Shown here: one piece after another, positions 16,712 to 25,309 of the stretch | Layout of the letters: the number at the start of each line of letters is the position of its first letter | Position numbering within the stretch: position 1 is the stretch's first letter | NCBI GenBank assembly: GCA_903869665.1 | Contig: CAIPZZ010000063.1 | Location: 1-62,401, forward strand | DNA: 62,401 bases | DNA from: an uncultured Opitutia bacterium | Lineage (GTDB): Bacteria; Verrucomicrobiota; Verrucomicrobiia; Opitutales; Opitutaceae | Direction: 5' to 3' | The notes under the pieces: generated by a model | Databases searched by the model: none | The model's input: only the letters and a program-made list of their open reading frames with translations | Told to the model about the DNA's origin: nothing | Position numbers and translations under genes: made by a program

Positions 16712-17707
16712 ATGCTCCGTTTTGTCGTGCGCCGTCTGCTGCAGGCCGTCCCGGTGATGCTCGTCATCGTCACCGTGGCGTTCTTCCTCCAGCGCTTTGT
16801 GCCGGGCGGGCCGTTCACTACCGAGAAACGGCTTCCGCCCGAGGTGCAGCGCAATCTTGACGCCTACTACCACCTCGATGACTCCCTCGGAAAACAATAC
16901 GCCGACTACCTGCGCGACCTCTGCCCCAAACGTTTTTACCCGCACCGCCTGCTCGCCGACGCGAACCACGATGGCCGCGCTGACTTCGACCTCAAGTCCG
17001 CCTTCGGCATTGACCTGCGACCGTCGTTCCGGTCCAGCCGCACGGTCAACGAGATCATCGCCGCCGAGCTGCCGGTGTCCCTCACGCTCGGCGCGCTCGC
17101 GCTCGGCCTCGCGCTGCTGCTGGGGCTTACGGCCGGGGCGCTGGCCGCGCTGCGTCACAACCGCTGGCCCGACCACCTCGGCTCCGCGCTTGCGCTCACG
17201 GGCATCTGCGTGCCGACGTTTGTGCTCGGGCCGCTGCTCGTGCTGGTGTTCGCCGTCTATCTACGCTGGCTCAACGCCTCCGGCTGGCAGGAGGCGCGCG
17301 ACGCCGTGCTGCCCGCGCTGGTGCTCGGCTTCGCCTACGCCGCTCCCGTGGCCCGCCTCGCGCGGGGCGGCCTGATCGAGGTGCTCAACCAGGACTTCAT
17401 TCGCACGGCGCGCGCGAAGGGCGCGTCGGAGGCGCGCGTGGTGCTCCGCCACGCGCTGCGCGGCGGCCTGCTGCCGGTGGTCGCGTGGCTCGGGCCGGCG
17501 ACGGCGGGCATCCTCACCGGATCCTTCGTCATCGAGAAGATTTTTCAGATCCCCGGCCTCGGCCGTGAGTTCGTGACCAGTGTGGGCAACCGCGACTACA
17601 CCCTCGTGCTCGGCACGGTCGTCGTCTATGCGGCGTTCATCATCGTCTGCAACCTCCTCGCCGACATCGCCCAGGCGTGGATGAACCCGAAGCTGACACT
17701 GGAATAA
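16712..17707 (+). CDS. oligopeptide ABC transporter permease, OppB type, with calcium-loop-like insert
   Basis: A 331-residue inner-membrane permease matching OppB: the start MLRFVVRRLLQAVPV, PGGPFTTEKRLPPEV, and the EAA-like cytoplasmic loop (DFIRTARAKGASEARVVLRHAL). Compared with remembered OppB proteins it has roughly 25 extra residues (about 72-100) in the first periplasmic loop. These contain DANHDGRADFD, a D.N.DG..D pattern like EF-hand, dockerin or FG-GAP calcium loops. The ATG at 16712 matches the conserved N terminus; the frame extends further upstream without family character. It is followed by oppC. Confidence 0.9.
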   Translation: MLRFVVRRLLQAVPVMLVIVTVAFFLQRFVPGGPFTTEKRLPPEVQRNLDAYYHLDDSLGKQYADYLRDLCPKRFYPHRLLADANHDGRADFDLKSAFGIDLRPSFRSSRTVNEIIAAELPVSLTLGALALGLALLLGLTAGALAALRHNRWPDHLGSALALTGICVPTFVLGPLLVLVFAVYLRWLNASGWQEARDAVLPALVLGFAYAAPVARLARGGLIEVLNQDFIRTARAKGASEARVVLRHALRGGLLPVVAWLGPATAGILTGSFVIEKIFQIPGLGREFVTSVGNRDYTLVLGTVVVYAAFIIVCNLLADIAQAWMNPKLTLE

Positions 17708-17757
17708 CCGCCGCGCCGTCGTCACTCGTTCTCCTCCGTTTCGACCAATTCCGCTCC

Positions 17758-18726
17758 ATGAGCGACAACCAACAACCAATGCCCATGCTTCCGTCACCAC
17801 CGGTGGCGGACGCCGCCGGCCGTTCGCCGTGGGCCGAGGCGTGGCGCCGTCTGCTCCGCAACCGGCTCGCGGTTTTCGGCGGTGTTACGCTTCTCGCCCT
17901 CGTTCTGCTCTCCTTCCTTGGCCCGCTGTTCTCGCAATCTTTCCGGGAGACCGACCTCACCAACACTTTCGCGCCGCCGGGCGCGGCGCACTGGTTTGGC
18001 ACCGACAACCTCGGCCGCGACTTGTTCGGCCGCGTGCTGTTCGGCGGGCGCATCTCCTTCCTCGTCGGCTTCATCGCTTCGTTCGTCGCGCTTACCATCG
18101 GCGTGACCTACGGGGCGGTCGCGGGCTGGGTCGGCGGCCGCGCCGACGCGCTGATGATGCGCCTGGTGGACATCATCTACGCGCTGCCGTTTACGATCTT
18201 TGTGATCCTGCTGATGGTTTTCCTGAAGGACCCGATGCAGAAGTTTGACGTCTGGCTGACGGGTTTCCGCTGGTTCGCAGGCTGGCAGGGTGCGGGGAAA
18301 ATTCTGCTCATGTTCGCCGCCATCGGCGCGGTCGAGTGGCTCACGATGGCGCGCATCGTGCGCGGGCAGGTCATGGCCGTGAAAAAGATGGAGTTCGTCG
18401 AGGCGGCGCGCGCGCTCGGCTTCGGTCCCGCGCGCATCCTCTTCCGCCACGTCCTGCCCAATACCCTCGGCCCCATCATCGTCTATGCCACTCTCACCAT
18501 CCCGGCGGTGATGATGCTGGAGGCGTTTCTTAGCTTCCTCGGCCTCGGGGTGGACGCGCCCATGAGCTCGTGGGGCACACTCATCCAGGACGGCGCGGAC
18601 AAGGTCGAGGAATACTGGTGGCTGCTCGTCTTCCCCGGCGGCATTTTCTCGCTAACGCTTTTTTCGCTTAACTTCTTTGGCGACGGCCTGCGGGATGCGC
18701 TCGACGTGCGCGCCGCGAAAGACTGA
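17758..18726 (+). CDS. oligopeptide ABC transporter permease, OppC type
   Basis: A 322-residue permease partner of OppB. A cytoplasmic N-terminal tail is followed by TM1 and the family motif HWFGTDNLGRDLFGRVLFGGR. The EAA loop is FVEAARALGFGPARILFRHVLPN. A segment of about 25 residues near 155-185 (KDPMQKFDVWLTGFRWF) is longer than in enterobacterial OppC. The ATG at 17758 starts the normal N terminus. It lies 50 bases after oppB and 12 bases before the next gene. No oppD or oppF ATPase gene is present in the window. Confidence 0.9.
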   Translation: MSDNQQPMPMLPSPPVADAAGRSPWAEAWRRLLRNRLAVFGGVTLLALVLLSFLGPLFSQSFRETDLTNTFAPPGAAHWFGTDNLGRDLFGRVLFGGRISFLVGFIASFVALTIGVTYGAVAGWVGGRADALMMRLVDIIYALPFTIFVILLMVFLKDPMQKFDVWLTGFRWFAGWQGAGKILLMFAAIGAVEWLTMARIVRGQVMAVKKMEFVEAARALGFGPARILFRHVLPNTLGPIIVYATLTIPAVMMLEAFLSFLGLGVDAPMSSWGTLIQDGADKVEEYWWLLVFPGGIFSLTLFSLNFFGDGLRDALDVRAAKD

Positions 18727-18738
18727 GATGCCCGCGCC

Positions 18739-20502
18739 GTGAAACGCTTCCGCCCCTATCTCCATTACCTGCGCGCCGTGCGGCTGCCGCTCGGCGGCGC
18801 GCTGGTATGCGCACTGGTCTATGGTGCGGCCAACGGCGCGGGGTTGCCGCTGATGATCAAGTGGGTCTTCCCACAGATTTTTCCGTCCACCGATCCAGCC
18901 AAGGCAGTTGTCCTAAAACATCTCACCAACCTAGAGCTGACCCTGCTCGCCCTCTGGTTGCCCGCCGTCTTTGTGGTGCGCGGCGTGGCTGGCTACCTAA
19001 ACAGCTACCTCATCCAGCTCTGCGGCGTGCGGGTGCTGGAGGCGATCCGGCTGGATTTTTTCCGCAAGCTTCAGGCGCTGCCGCTGTCGTTTCTCCAGCG
19101 GCAGACCACAGGCGACCTCATCTCACGCGGCCTGTCCGATACCAACCAACTCCAGTTCACGCTCACCACCGTCGCCAACGAGATCATGAAGCAGCCCGCC
19201 ACGCTCATCGGCTCGGTGGGGTTTTTAGTCTATCAGGCCTTTAATGAGAAGGGTGTCACCCTTGTGCTCGTTTGCCTCGCGCTCGTGCCGCTGTGCGTGT
19301 TTCCCATCCGCTACGTCGGCCGCAAGCTCATCAAACGCTCCGCGCAAATCCAGGGCCACCTTGGCGCCGTGACCGAGCGCTTCAGCGAGAACCTCGGCGC
19401 GGCGCGCGAGGTGCGCGCGTTTGGGCTGGAGGCGCGCGAGGTCGCCCGTTTCGGTGACGTCACCCGCGCCCTCATCACCTGGCAGATGAAGGCCGTGAAA
19501 TACGCGCAGGCGCTCACGCCGGCCATCGAGATCATCTCCGCCTTCGGCATCTCGCTCACGCTGATCTACGCTTACCGCGAAAAGGTGCCGCTGGAGTCCT
19601 TTATTTCGATCATTACTGCGCTCTACATCAGTTATGACCCCATCAAGAAGCTGGGCGGTGTCACCAGCGAGCTGAAGCGCGGCACCGCCGCCCTTGACCG
19701 CCTCGAGACCATCCTTAACGAGCCTGTCGCCATCGCCGATCCCGCCAACCCGGCCACCGTCACGCGTCTGCGCGGCGAGATCGAGTTTGCTCACGTCTCA
19801 TTCGCCTATCGCGCCGACACGCCCGTGCTGCGCGACGTGTCCGTGATAATCCCCGCTGGCACCGTCTGTGCGCTTGTCGGCCCGACCGGCGCGGGCAAGA
19901 GCACCTTCGCCAACCTCGTGCCGCGCTTCTACGAGGCCACGGCCGGAGTTATCACCATTGACGGCATTGATGTGCGTGCGATGCGCCTTACCGACCTTCG
20001 GCGCAACCTTGCCCTCGTATCGCAGGAGGCCGTGCTTTTCCACGACACCATCCTCAACAACATTCTCCTCGGCCGCGAGGGCGCGACGCGCGCTGAGGTC
20101 GAGCAGGCCTCGCGCGACGCTTTTGCGCATGATTTCATCTCCGCCTTTCCCCAAGGCTACGACACCGTCGTCGGCGAGCGTGGCGCGTCGCTCTCCGGCG
20201 GGCAGCGCCAACGGGTTGCTCTCGCCCGCGCCTTCCTCCGCGACGCCCCGATTCTCATCCTCGACGAGGCGACCAGCGCGCTCGACAGCGAGAGCGAGGC
20301 GTTTGTCCAGGCCGCGCTAAAAAAGCTGATGGCCGGCCGCACTGTGCTCATCATCGCGCACCGCTTTAGCACCATCCGCGACGCCTCGACCATCCTCGTC
20401 TTCGATCAGGGCCGCATCGCGGCCGCCGGCCCGCACGCCGAGGTCTATTCGCGTAGCCCGCTCTACAAATCGCTCTACGATCTCCAGGGATCGTCCGCCT
20501 GA
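18739..20502 (+). CDS. MsbA-type ABC exporter (fused membrane and ATPase domains)
   Basis: A 587-residue half-transporter that dimerises to flip lipid-linked molecules across the inner membrane. An N-terminal six-helix domain (about 1-320) precedes the ATPase: Walker A GPTGAGKST, signature SLSGGQRQRVALARA, Walker B ILILDEATSALDSE and the switch His in IIAHRFS. The start is GTG at 18739; the ATG at 18728 reaches a stop after four codons. MsbA exports lipid A core in Gram-negative bacteria and is the likely role. It is the only ATPase in this cluster but has its own membrane domain, so it is unlikely to power OppBC. Confidence 0.88.
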   Translation: MKRFRPYLHYLRAVRLPLGGALVCALVYGAANGAGLPLMIKWVFPQIFPSTDPAKAVVLKHLTNLELTLLALWLPAVFVVRGVAGYLNSYLIQLCGVRVLEAIRLDFFRKLQALPLSFLQRQTTGDLISRGLSDTNQLQFTLTTVANEIMKQPATLIGSVGFLVYQAFNEKGVTLVLVCLALVPLCVFPIRYVGRKLIKRSAQIQGHLGAVTERFSENLGAAREVRAFGLEAREVARFGDVTRALITWQMKAVKYAQALTPAIEIISAFGISLTLIYAYREKVPLESFISIITALYISYDPIKKLGGVTSELKRGTAALDRLETILNEPVAIADPANPATVTRLRGEIEFAHVSFAYRADTPVLRDVSVIIPAGTVCALVGPTGAGKSTFANLVPRFYEATAGVITIDGIDVRAMRLTDLRRNLALVSQEAVLFHDTILNNILLGREGATRAEVEQASRDAFAHDFISAFPQGYDTVVGERGASLSGGQRQRVALARAFLRDAPILILDEATSALDSESEAFVQAALKKLMAGRTVLIIAHRFSTIRDASTILVFDQGRIAAAGPHAEVYSRSPLYKSLYDLQGSSA

Positions 20503-20509
20503 TTTCCCC

Positions 20510-20902
20510 ATGCCGCCGACCAAAGAGCCGCAGCATTTTTCTCGTGCCGCCGAGAGCCTCATCGCAGACTTCCGTGGTGTGCCCGACACCACGCCCGCAC
20601 GGATGCGTCGCCGTCCGACCCGCGAGTTGGCCGGCCTGGTCGAGGAGTTGCTCGTGAAGCACCAGCTCGGGCGTCCCTCCCCTGAGCAAAGCATCCGCGA
20701 CCATTGGCCTGAGCTCGTCGGTTCCGCCAACGCCGCCTACTCGCATGCCGCGCAGATTGACCCGCGCGGTCGCCTCGCCGTGCAGGTTTCCCACTCCGTT
20801 GTGCGTAACGAGCTGTTTGTCGCTCGCGAACTGATCCTTGCCCGCGTCCGCGCCCTTCCCGGCTGCGCCCATGTCCGTTCCCTCCTGCTTCGCAGCGGGT
20901 AG
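20510..20902 (+). CDS. DUF721 (DciA-like) protein
   Basis: A 130-residue basic protein with the DUF721 features: an N-terminal arm, then IRDHWPELVGSANAAYSHA and a C-terminal KH-like region (HSVVRNELFVARELILARV). DciA, the characterised member, loads the replicative helicase in bacteria lacking DnaC. Some DUF721 proteins are only distantly related to it, so the role here is likely but not certain. It begins 8 bases after the msbA-like gene, implying coupling. Confidence 0.75.
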   Translation: MPPTKEPQHFSRAAESLIADFRGVPDTTPARMRRRPTRELAGLVEELLVKHQLGRPSPEQSIRDHWPELVGSANAAYSHAAQIDPRGRLAVQVSHSVVRNELFVARELILARVRALPGCAHVRSLLLRSG

Positions 20903-20961
20903 CTGGCCGGAGTGTGACCGCCACCAAGTCTCTGCCCCACCACGCCTCAACCCTAATCCCC

Positions 20962-21387
20962 ATGATCCGCCAGCTCGCCCATCTCTGCCTCATGTCTCAC
21001 CAACTTCCGGTTATGACCGAGTTTTACCGCGACCGCCTCGGCCTGCCGGTCAAGTTCACCTTCAAGCACGACGACGGCGGTGTGTTCGGCTACTACTTCG
21101 AGACCGGCGCGATGACGTTTCTGGAGATTTTCGACCGGGCGGGCATGGTGCGGCAATGGGGCGGGCAATATGCGGAGCTTAAGAGCCATGTCGGCACCCA
21201 CTTCGGCCACCTTTGCTTCGAGGTCACCGGGCTGGAGGAGTTTTGCCAGACGCTGAAAACGCGCGGGGTCGAGATTGACCGTCCGCTCAAGGTCGGGATG
21301 TGTCACTCAAAGCAGGCCTGGATCCACGACCCTGACGGCAATGTGATCGAACTGATGGAATACACGCCGAAAAGCTGGCAGCTCTGA
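20962..21387 (+). CDS. VOC (glyoxalase/dioxygenase superfamily) protein
   Basis: A 141-residue single-domain vicinal-oxygen-chelate protein. It shows two beta-alpha-beta-beta-beta modules: LAHLCLMSHQLPVMTEFYRDRLGLP and FGHLCFEVTGLEEF. Possible metal ligands include His near residue 8, Glu near 57, His near 82 and Glu near 131 (NVIELMEY). The segment HDPDGNVIEL is typical. The ATG at 20962 begins at the first strand. The substrate is not predictable; a lyase or epimerase acting on small carbonyl compounds is possible. Confidence 0.8.
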   Translation: MIRQLAHLCLMSHQLPVMTEFYRDRLGLPVKFTFKHDDGGVFGYYFETGAMTFLEIFDRAGMVRQWGGQYAELKSHVGTHFGHLCFEVTGLEEFCQTLKTRGVEIDRPLKVGMCHSKQAWIHDPDGNVIELMEYTPKSWQL

Positions 21388-21603
21388 GCACGGCGAGGAA
21401 CATTACCAAGGCTACGGCGCGAGGCGGCATGAGCCCGGATAAGGGGGTGGGGGCGAAGCGTGCCAATTGAACGTAGCACGACCTCTGAGGGCATGCTTTG
21501 AGTGTTCAATCACCGGGGCAGCCTTCACGCGCTTACTTCTGCGCTCACCCGGAGGTCGCGCCCTACCTTTCGGGCTGGTCGCGTCAGGGCGCCAGCCGGC
21601 GGC

Positions 21604-21768
21604 TCACTTGATCTCCTTGTGGAGCGTGTGGCGCTTGAGGAAGGGGTTGTATTTCTTCTTCTCGATGCGCTCGGTGACAGTCTTCTTATTGCGGAAGGTG
21701 AGATAGCGCGAGGTGGGCTTGCCCTCTTTCTTGGCCTCGGTGCATTCTAAGGTGACGAGTTCTTGCAT
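21604..21768 (-). CDS. rpmG: ribosomal protein bL33, zinc-independent form
   Basis: A 54-residue basic protein of the large ribosomal subunit ([16 protein letters not shown]... ending [14 protein letters not shown]). The motifs [10 protein letters not shown] and KKYNPFLK match bL33. Only one Cys is present where zinc-binding forms have four, so this is the C-minus type. It is transcribed alone, opposite to the VOC gene. Confidence 0.9.
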   Translation of the reverse strand: MQELVTLECTEAKKEGKPTSRYLTFRNKKTVTERIEKKKYNPFLKRHTLHKEIK

Positions 21769-21866
21769 GGTAGTTGGTTTGGTGAAGGGTCAGGACACCA
21801 ACCGCGCCTGCTGGGCGCAAGGGGAAAGTGCGATCCGGTTCGCAGGCCCAACTGGCCGGCCAGAGG

Positions 21867-22706
21867 TCACGACGCCCGGCCGGCGTTGCGGCAATGCTCT
21901 ATGAAACGGCGGAGCGTGCGTTGTGCGTCCACGCTGATGGCTGCGTCGCCGCTTTCAAATCGGCTCACGGCCTTGATAGCCGATGTGATCTCGATGTCTT
22001 GAGGATATGCTTTGGCGAGGAGCTCCAAGTTTTGGCGCAGTCCGAGAAAAAATCCGGGGCGTTTTTGCAACACATGGATCAGGTCGGCGGCATCACTATT
22101 GCCGTCGTTACCAATGATAAAAAAAAGCCCCTCGATATTCGTGACGAGCGGAGCGCGGGTGGTCTCGGCGATGCGTGTCGTGCTGGTGATGACGCCGCCG
22201 GGCAGCCGCCCGCCGTTCGGAAGTCCCGCGTCACGCTCGGCCGCGGGGAGGGAGACGGAGCGGGCGACGGCACGAGTGCCAGGGAGGGCGTTGGCGCGGA
22301 CGTCACCGTCGTTGGCAGGCATGGCTGACGTGGTGAGCTGAGTGCTGCCATTGAAGGTCACGTTTACGGGTAGCTCAAGAAAGCTGCGATAGGCGTTGCC
22401 CTTGACCGCTGCCGCAGGGGAGGCCGCCACAATTGCCGAGAAATACACGCGTTCGCCCACCAGAAGAGCCTTCTTCCGGGCCGCCTCGACCGCGGGGGCA
22501 TCTTTCGCGAGGGACGCGAGGTCAATAGTTTCCCAACCGATGATAGCAGGAACCGTCGCGCCATCCGGCACATGCTCCACGCCGGCGGCGGAAACAACAA
22601 ACTGGGCGGGCAGGCGGATTTCGCCATGGTCAAGTGAATGGACGACTTGGGCGGGCAGGGCGAGCACCGGGGCCAAAGCGAGCAGGATGAGGGAAGAGGT
22701 TTTCAT
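21867..22706 (-). CDS. exported protein of unknown function
   Basis: A 279-residue protein with a clear signal peptide (MKTSSLILLALAPVLALPAQ). The ATG at 22706 starts at the signal; a longer frame upstream lacks one. Downstream there are alternating beta-like segments (GGVITSTTRIAETTRAP, EGLFFIIGNDGNSD) and a helical C-terminal third (LIHVLQKRPGFFLGLRQNLELLA). No family or catalytic motif was recognised. Periplasmic or surface location is inferred. It is on the same strand as the diadenylate cyclase fusion, 131 bases downstream of it. Confidence 0.7.
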   Translation of the reverse strand: MKTSSLILLALAPVLALPAQVVHSLDHGEIRLPAQFVVSAAGVEHVPDGATVPAIIGWETIDLASLAKDAPAVEAARKKALLVGERVYFSAIVAASPAAAVKGNAYRSFLELPVNVTFNGSTQLTTSAMPANDGDVRANALPGTRAVARSVSLPAAERDAGLPNGGRLPGGVITSTTRIAETTRAPLVTNIEGLFFIIGNDGNSDAADLIHVLQKRPGFFLGLRQNLELLAKAYPQDIEITSAIKAVSRFESGDAAISVDAQRTLRRFIEHCRNAGRAS

Positions 22707-22837
22707 GATAGGGTAGGGCTTCAGCGGTGTTCCAGACGGATCACCATGATCACAGGGTCGGGGCAAGGAAGGGGAGGTGTCGAAAACCCTGCGCCCGGAC
22801 GGGAAAAAAGGCAACCCTGCATTGACCTCCCCGCCTC

Positions 22838-24184
22838 TCAGCGCCGCTTCTCCGTCAGAGGCAGCATTACGCCGCGGCGGAACAGCGCGACCTGGCCTGT
22901 GCTGGAGGACACGACAACTGAGATGCAGTCAGACGCTACGCTGATCGCCGCCGCCGCCGCATGCCGGCTGCCGAGGCCGCTCGGCAGGGCGTGGTCGCTG
23001 TCCGTCGCTTGGATCAGGCTGCCGGCCGACTCGACCACTCCGTCGCCGCGCAGGACGAACGCGCCGTCAATGGTCGAGAACTCCTTCACGGTCTCGTCCA
23101 TGAACGGACTGAGGATGTTGCGATCCTCCTCCTTGTAGCCGTAAAACGGATTGAGCACGAGCGGCTTGGTCAGCTTCACCACGCGCTCCGCGTCGCCGAC
23201 GACGAAAAGGCAGCCGACGGGCCGGCCCTCGCGGCCCTCAACGGCGAGCTCGGTGGCGACCGCGACGACGCGCTCAAGCACTTCCGGCTTCACGTCGGGC
23301 GGGAGCAAGTCGGCCTGGCCGGCGCGGAGGGAGGCGAACTCGCGCTCCACGTCGAGCACCACCACGGTGTCGAACTGGTTGCTGCCGGTGATGCCGTCCA
23401 CGCAGCACACGCGGTCGGTGAACGCGATCGTGCCGCGCGTGAGCGCGACGAGCACCGCGCTGCGGAGCTGCGCCATGCGCTGCGTGGAGAAAGAGCGCAC
23501 CTGGATGACCTCGGCGAAGCCACGCGGGTCGTCGCCTGGCTCGACGAGGTTGCGGGTGACGAGGATGGCCTTCGTCTTGGGGAACCATGCGCCCGGCTCG
23601 AAGCCGCTCACGAAGGTGTCGCCAAAGATCATCACCGCCGAGCAGCCCGCGCCGCGCGCGAGCCGGTCGGCTTCGCGGAGCATGAGGCGGTTAATGCGGT
23701 TCTGCTGCGCCGGCACCGGGCGGGCGAGGATACCACCAAAGCCCGCGAGCAGGCGCTCATGCAGGTCGGCTGGCGTGGGCGCCTCAAGCAGGCTGCGGAC
23801 GAGCGCGGGCTCCTTGACGAGGCGCGCGATGGAGGCAAGCACCTGCAGGTAATCGCGCGCGCGCTCGTCGGCCAGCAGCATGAGCACGAGGTGGACCCGG
23901 TCGTCGTCTTTCGAGCCGTCATGGTGGAGGCCGGTGCGGCTGCGGCCGATGGCGAGCAGATAGCGACGGCCCATCTTGAGACGGACGTGGGGCAGGGCGA
24001 CGCCCTCGCCGAGGTAGGTCGTCATCGTGCCCTCGCGCGCGAGCATGGCCTTGAGCAGCGGCTCGCGCTTCAGATCGGGAAACTTGGCGACGGACACGTC
24101 GAGCAGTTCCTCCAGCGCGCCCTCCATGTCGGTGCCGCGCAAGTCAACGATGCGATGGCGGGAGATGATTTTTTCGAGGCGCAT
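22838..24184 (-). CDS. PTS EIIA domain - linker - diadenylate cyclase (DAC) fusion
   Basis: A 448-residue soluble protein. Residues 1-150 are a PTS EIIA type 2 (fructose/Ntr) domain with phospho-acceptor H66 in LGEGVALPHVRL. Residues about 160-300 form an alpha/beta region resembling the pyruvate-kinase-like N domain of archaeal-type DacZ enzymes (weak call). Residues 310-448 are a DAC domain with the DGA motif (373-375) and GLGSRHAAAAAIS (403-415), which normally forms c-di-AMP from two ATP. The usual RHR motif reads RHA here. The fusion suggests that a phosphotransfer signal controls c-di-AMP. Nearby is a CPA2 antiporter with RCK_C domains, a known class of c-di-AMP target. Confidence 0.8.
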   Translation of the reverse strand: MRLEKIISRHRIVDLRGTDMEGALEELLDVSVAKFPDLKREPLLKAMLAREGTMTTYLGEGVALPHVRLKMGRRYLLAIGRSRTGLHHDGSKDDDRVHLVLMLLADERARDYLQVLASIARLVKEPALVRSLLEAPTPADLHERLLAGFGGILARPVPAQQNRINRLMLREADRLARGAGCSAVMIFGDTFVSGFEPGAWFPKTKAILVTRNLVEPGDDPRGFAEVIQVRSFSTQRMAQLRSAVLVALTRGTIAFTDRVCCVDGITGSNQFDTVVVLDVEREFASLRAGQADLLPPDVKPEVLERVVAVATELAVEGREGRPVGCLFVVGDAERVVKLTKPLVLNPFYGYKEEDRNILSPFMDETVKEFSTIDGAFVLRGDGVVESAGSLIQATDSDHALPSGLGSRHAAAAAISVASDCISVVVSSSTGQVALFRRGVMLPLTEKRR

Positions 24185-24299
24185 TGTTGTCGAAATCCCT
24201 AACGCCAGATCACAAACGCCAGAGAGTCTTTAGGAGGAGAAATTCAAAAGACGAAGAAGCGGGTAGCTATTGTGGGTCTGGGCGTGGATCTTGGAAAAT

Positions 24300-24674
24300 T
24301 CATTTTTCCCACTCCAGCGCGCCCTTTCTCACCTCGTAGAACAGGCCGAGCACGAGCACCAGCAGGAAGAACATCATCGGCCCGAGGATGGCGATATGGT
24401 TGGCGAGGAAGTCGCGGTAAACAAAGCAGAGCGGAATGAGAAACACGACCTCAATGTCGAAGAGGATGAACAGCATCACGGTGACATAAAACTTCACCGA
24501 GAAGCGCGTGTGAACGAGGCCGTCGGCCTTGATGCCGCACTCGTAGGCGGAGTCCTTGATTTTGTTCTTCGCCGCGCGCTGGCCGAGCAGGTGGCTCACA
24601 CCGACAATCAGGCACGCCAGCCCGGCGGCGAGGAGAGCCTGGATGAGGATCGGCAGGTGGTCGGCAAAGTTCAT
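24300..24674 (-). CDS. nuoA: NADH-quinone oxidoreductase subunit A
   Basis: A 124-residue membrane subunit of respiratory complex I. It has three hydrophobic helices and the invariant segment YECGIKADG with SVKFYVTVMLFILFDIEVVF between the first and second helices. The ATG at 24674 gives the normal length; the frame continues upstream without family character. No nuoB, nuoC or nuoD follows, so this subunit is encoded apart from the rest. The following gene on the strand is the diadenylate cyclase fusion, 115 bases away. Confidence 0.92.
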   Translation of the reverse strand: MNFADHLPILIQALLAAGLACLIVGVSHLLGQRAAKNKIKDSAYECGIKADGLVHTRFSVKFYVTVMLFILFDIEVVFLIPLCFVYRDFLANHIAILGPMMFFLLVLVLGLFYEVRKGALEWEK

Positions 24675-24767
24675 GCGCGGCAAGGCTGGCCGCGGCGTGG
24701 CGCGGGCGGCAAGGGGAAATTTTGCCGCCGGGCTTGCCCGCCGCCGCCGTCCGGCCATGCTGCGTGC

Positions 24768-25250
24768 ATGAAGTCGATAAATTTCCCTGTTCCCACGACG
24801 TTGGGGTTGGCCTTGGTCCTCGGTTTTGCCCTGTCGCTGTCCGCGCAACCCGTCTCCGTTCCCGCGCCCGCTGCCCCGGTCCCCGTCGCGCCCAAGCTCA
24901 AGGACGTGCCCAAGCCCGCCGAGCCCGCCGCGAAAATCGAGGGTATCCCGCTCGCGCGCCAGAACGGCGGCTGGCTCGGCCTCGCGGTCGAGGGCGGGCA
25001 TTTCGTGCTGCGGTTTTACGACAAGGACAAAAAGCCCGCGAAGGCCGACATGCCGCGCGCGACCGCGCGCTGGCAGCCCGCCAACAAGCCGGGCGACCAG
25101 CGCGCGGTGCTCAATCCGGCCGGCGACGGTAAGTCCCTGTCCGCGCCGCAGGCCGTCACCCCGCCGCTCAATTTCAAGGTCTATCTCACGCTGCTCGATG
25201 CCGACGAAAACGCCGCCGAGAGCTTCGTGGCTGACCTGCGCGCGCTGTGA
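24768..25250 (+). CDS. small exported protein, Pro/Ala-rich N-terminal region
   Basis: A 160-residue protein with a signal peptide (LGLALVLGFALSLSAQ) followed by a Pro/Ala/Val-rich spacer (about 28-55) and a beta-rich domain (GGWLGLAVEGGHFVLRFYDK, PPLNFKVYLTLLDAD). No known family was recognised. It probably sits in the periplasm or outer surface. It is divergent from nuoA and 59 bases upstream of the antiporter gene. Confidence 0.65.
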   Translation: MKSINFPVPTTLGLALVLGFALSLSAQPVSVPAPAAPVPVAPKLKDVPKPAEPAAKIEGIPLARQNGGWLGLAVEGGHFVLRFYDKDKKPAKADMPRATARWQPANKPGDQRAVLNPAGDGKSLSAPQAVTPPLNFKVYLTLLDADENAAESFVADLRAL

Positions 25251-25309
25251 GTGCTTGACGCGCGATGGGTGGCGACGCGGAGTGGTCACGGTGAAAATTT
25301 CACGCGCCC

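Noticed and set aside
21388-21603. Terminator or RNA gene between the VOC gene and rpmG
   Set aside because: Short inverted repeats exist (GCGCCCT/AGGGCGC at 21558-21592), but there is no T tract and no recognisable RNA fold.
22961-24202. Plus-strand frame of 413 codons opposite the cyclase fusion
   Set aside because: The minus-strand frame carries EIIA and DAC motifs; the plus-strand product is Ala/Arg/His-rich with no motif.
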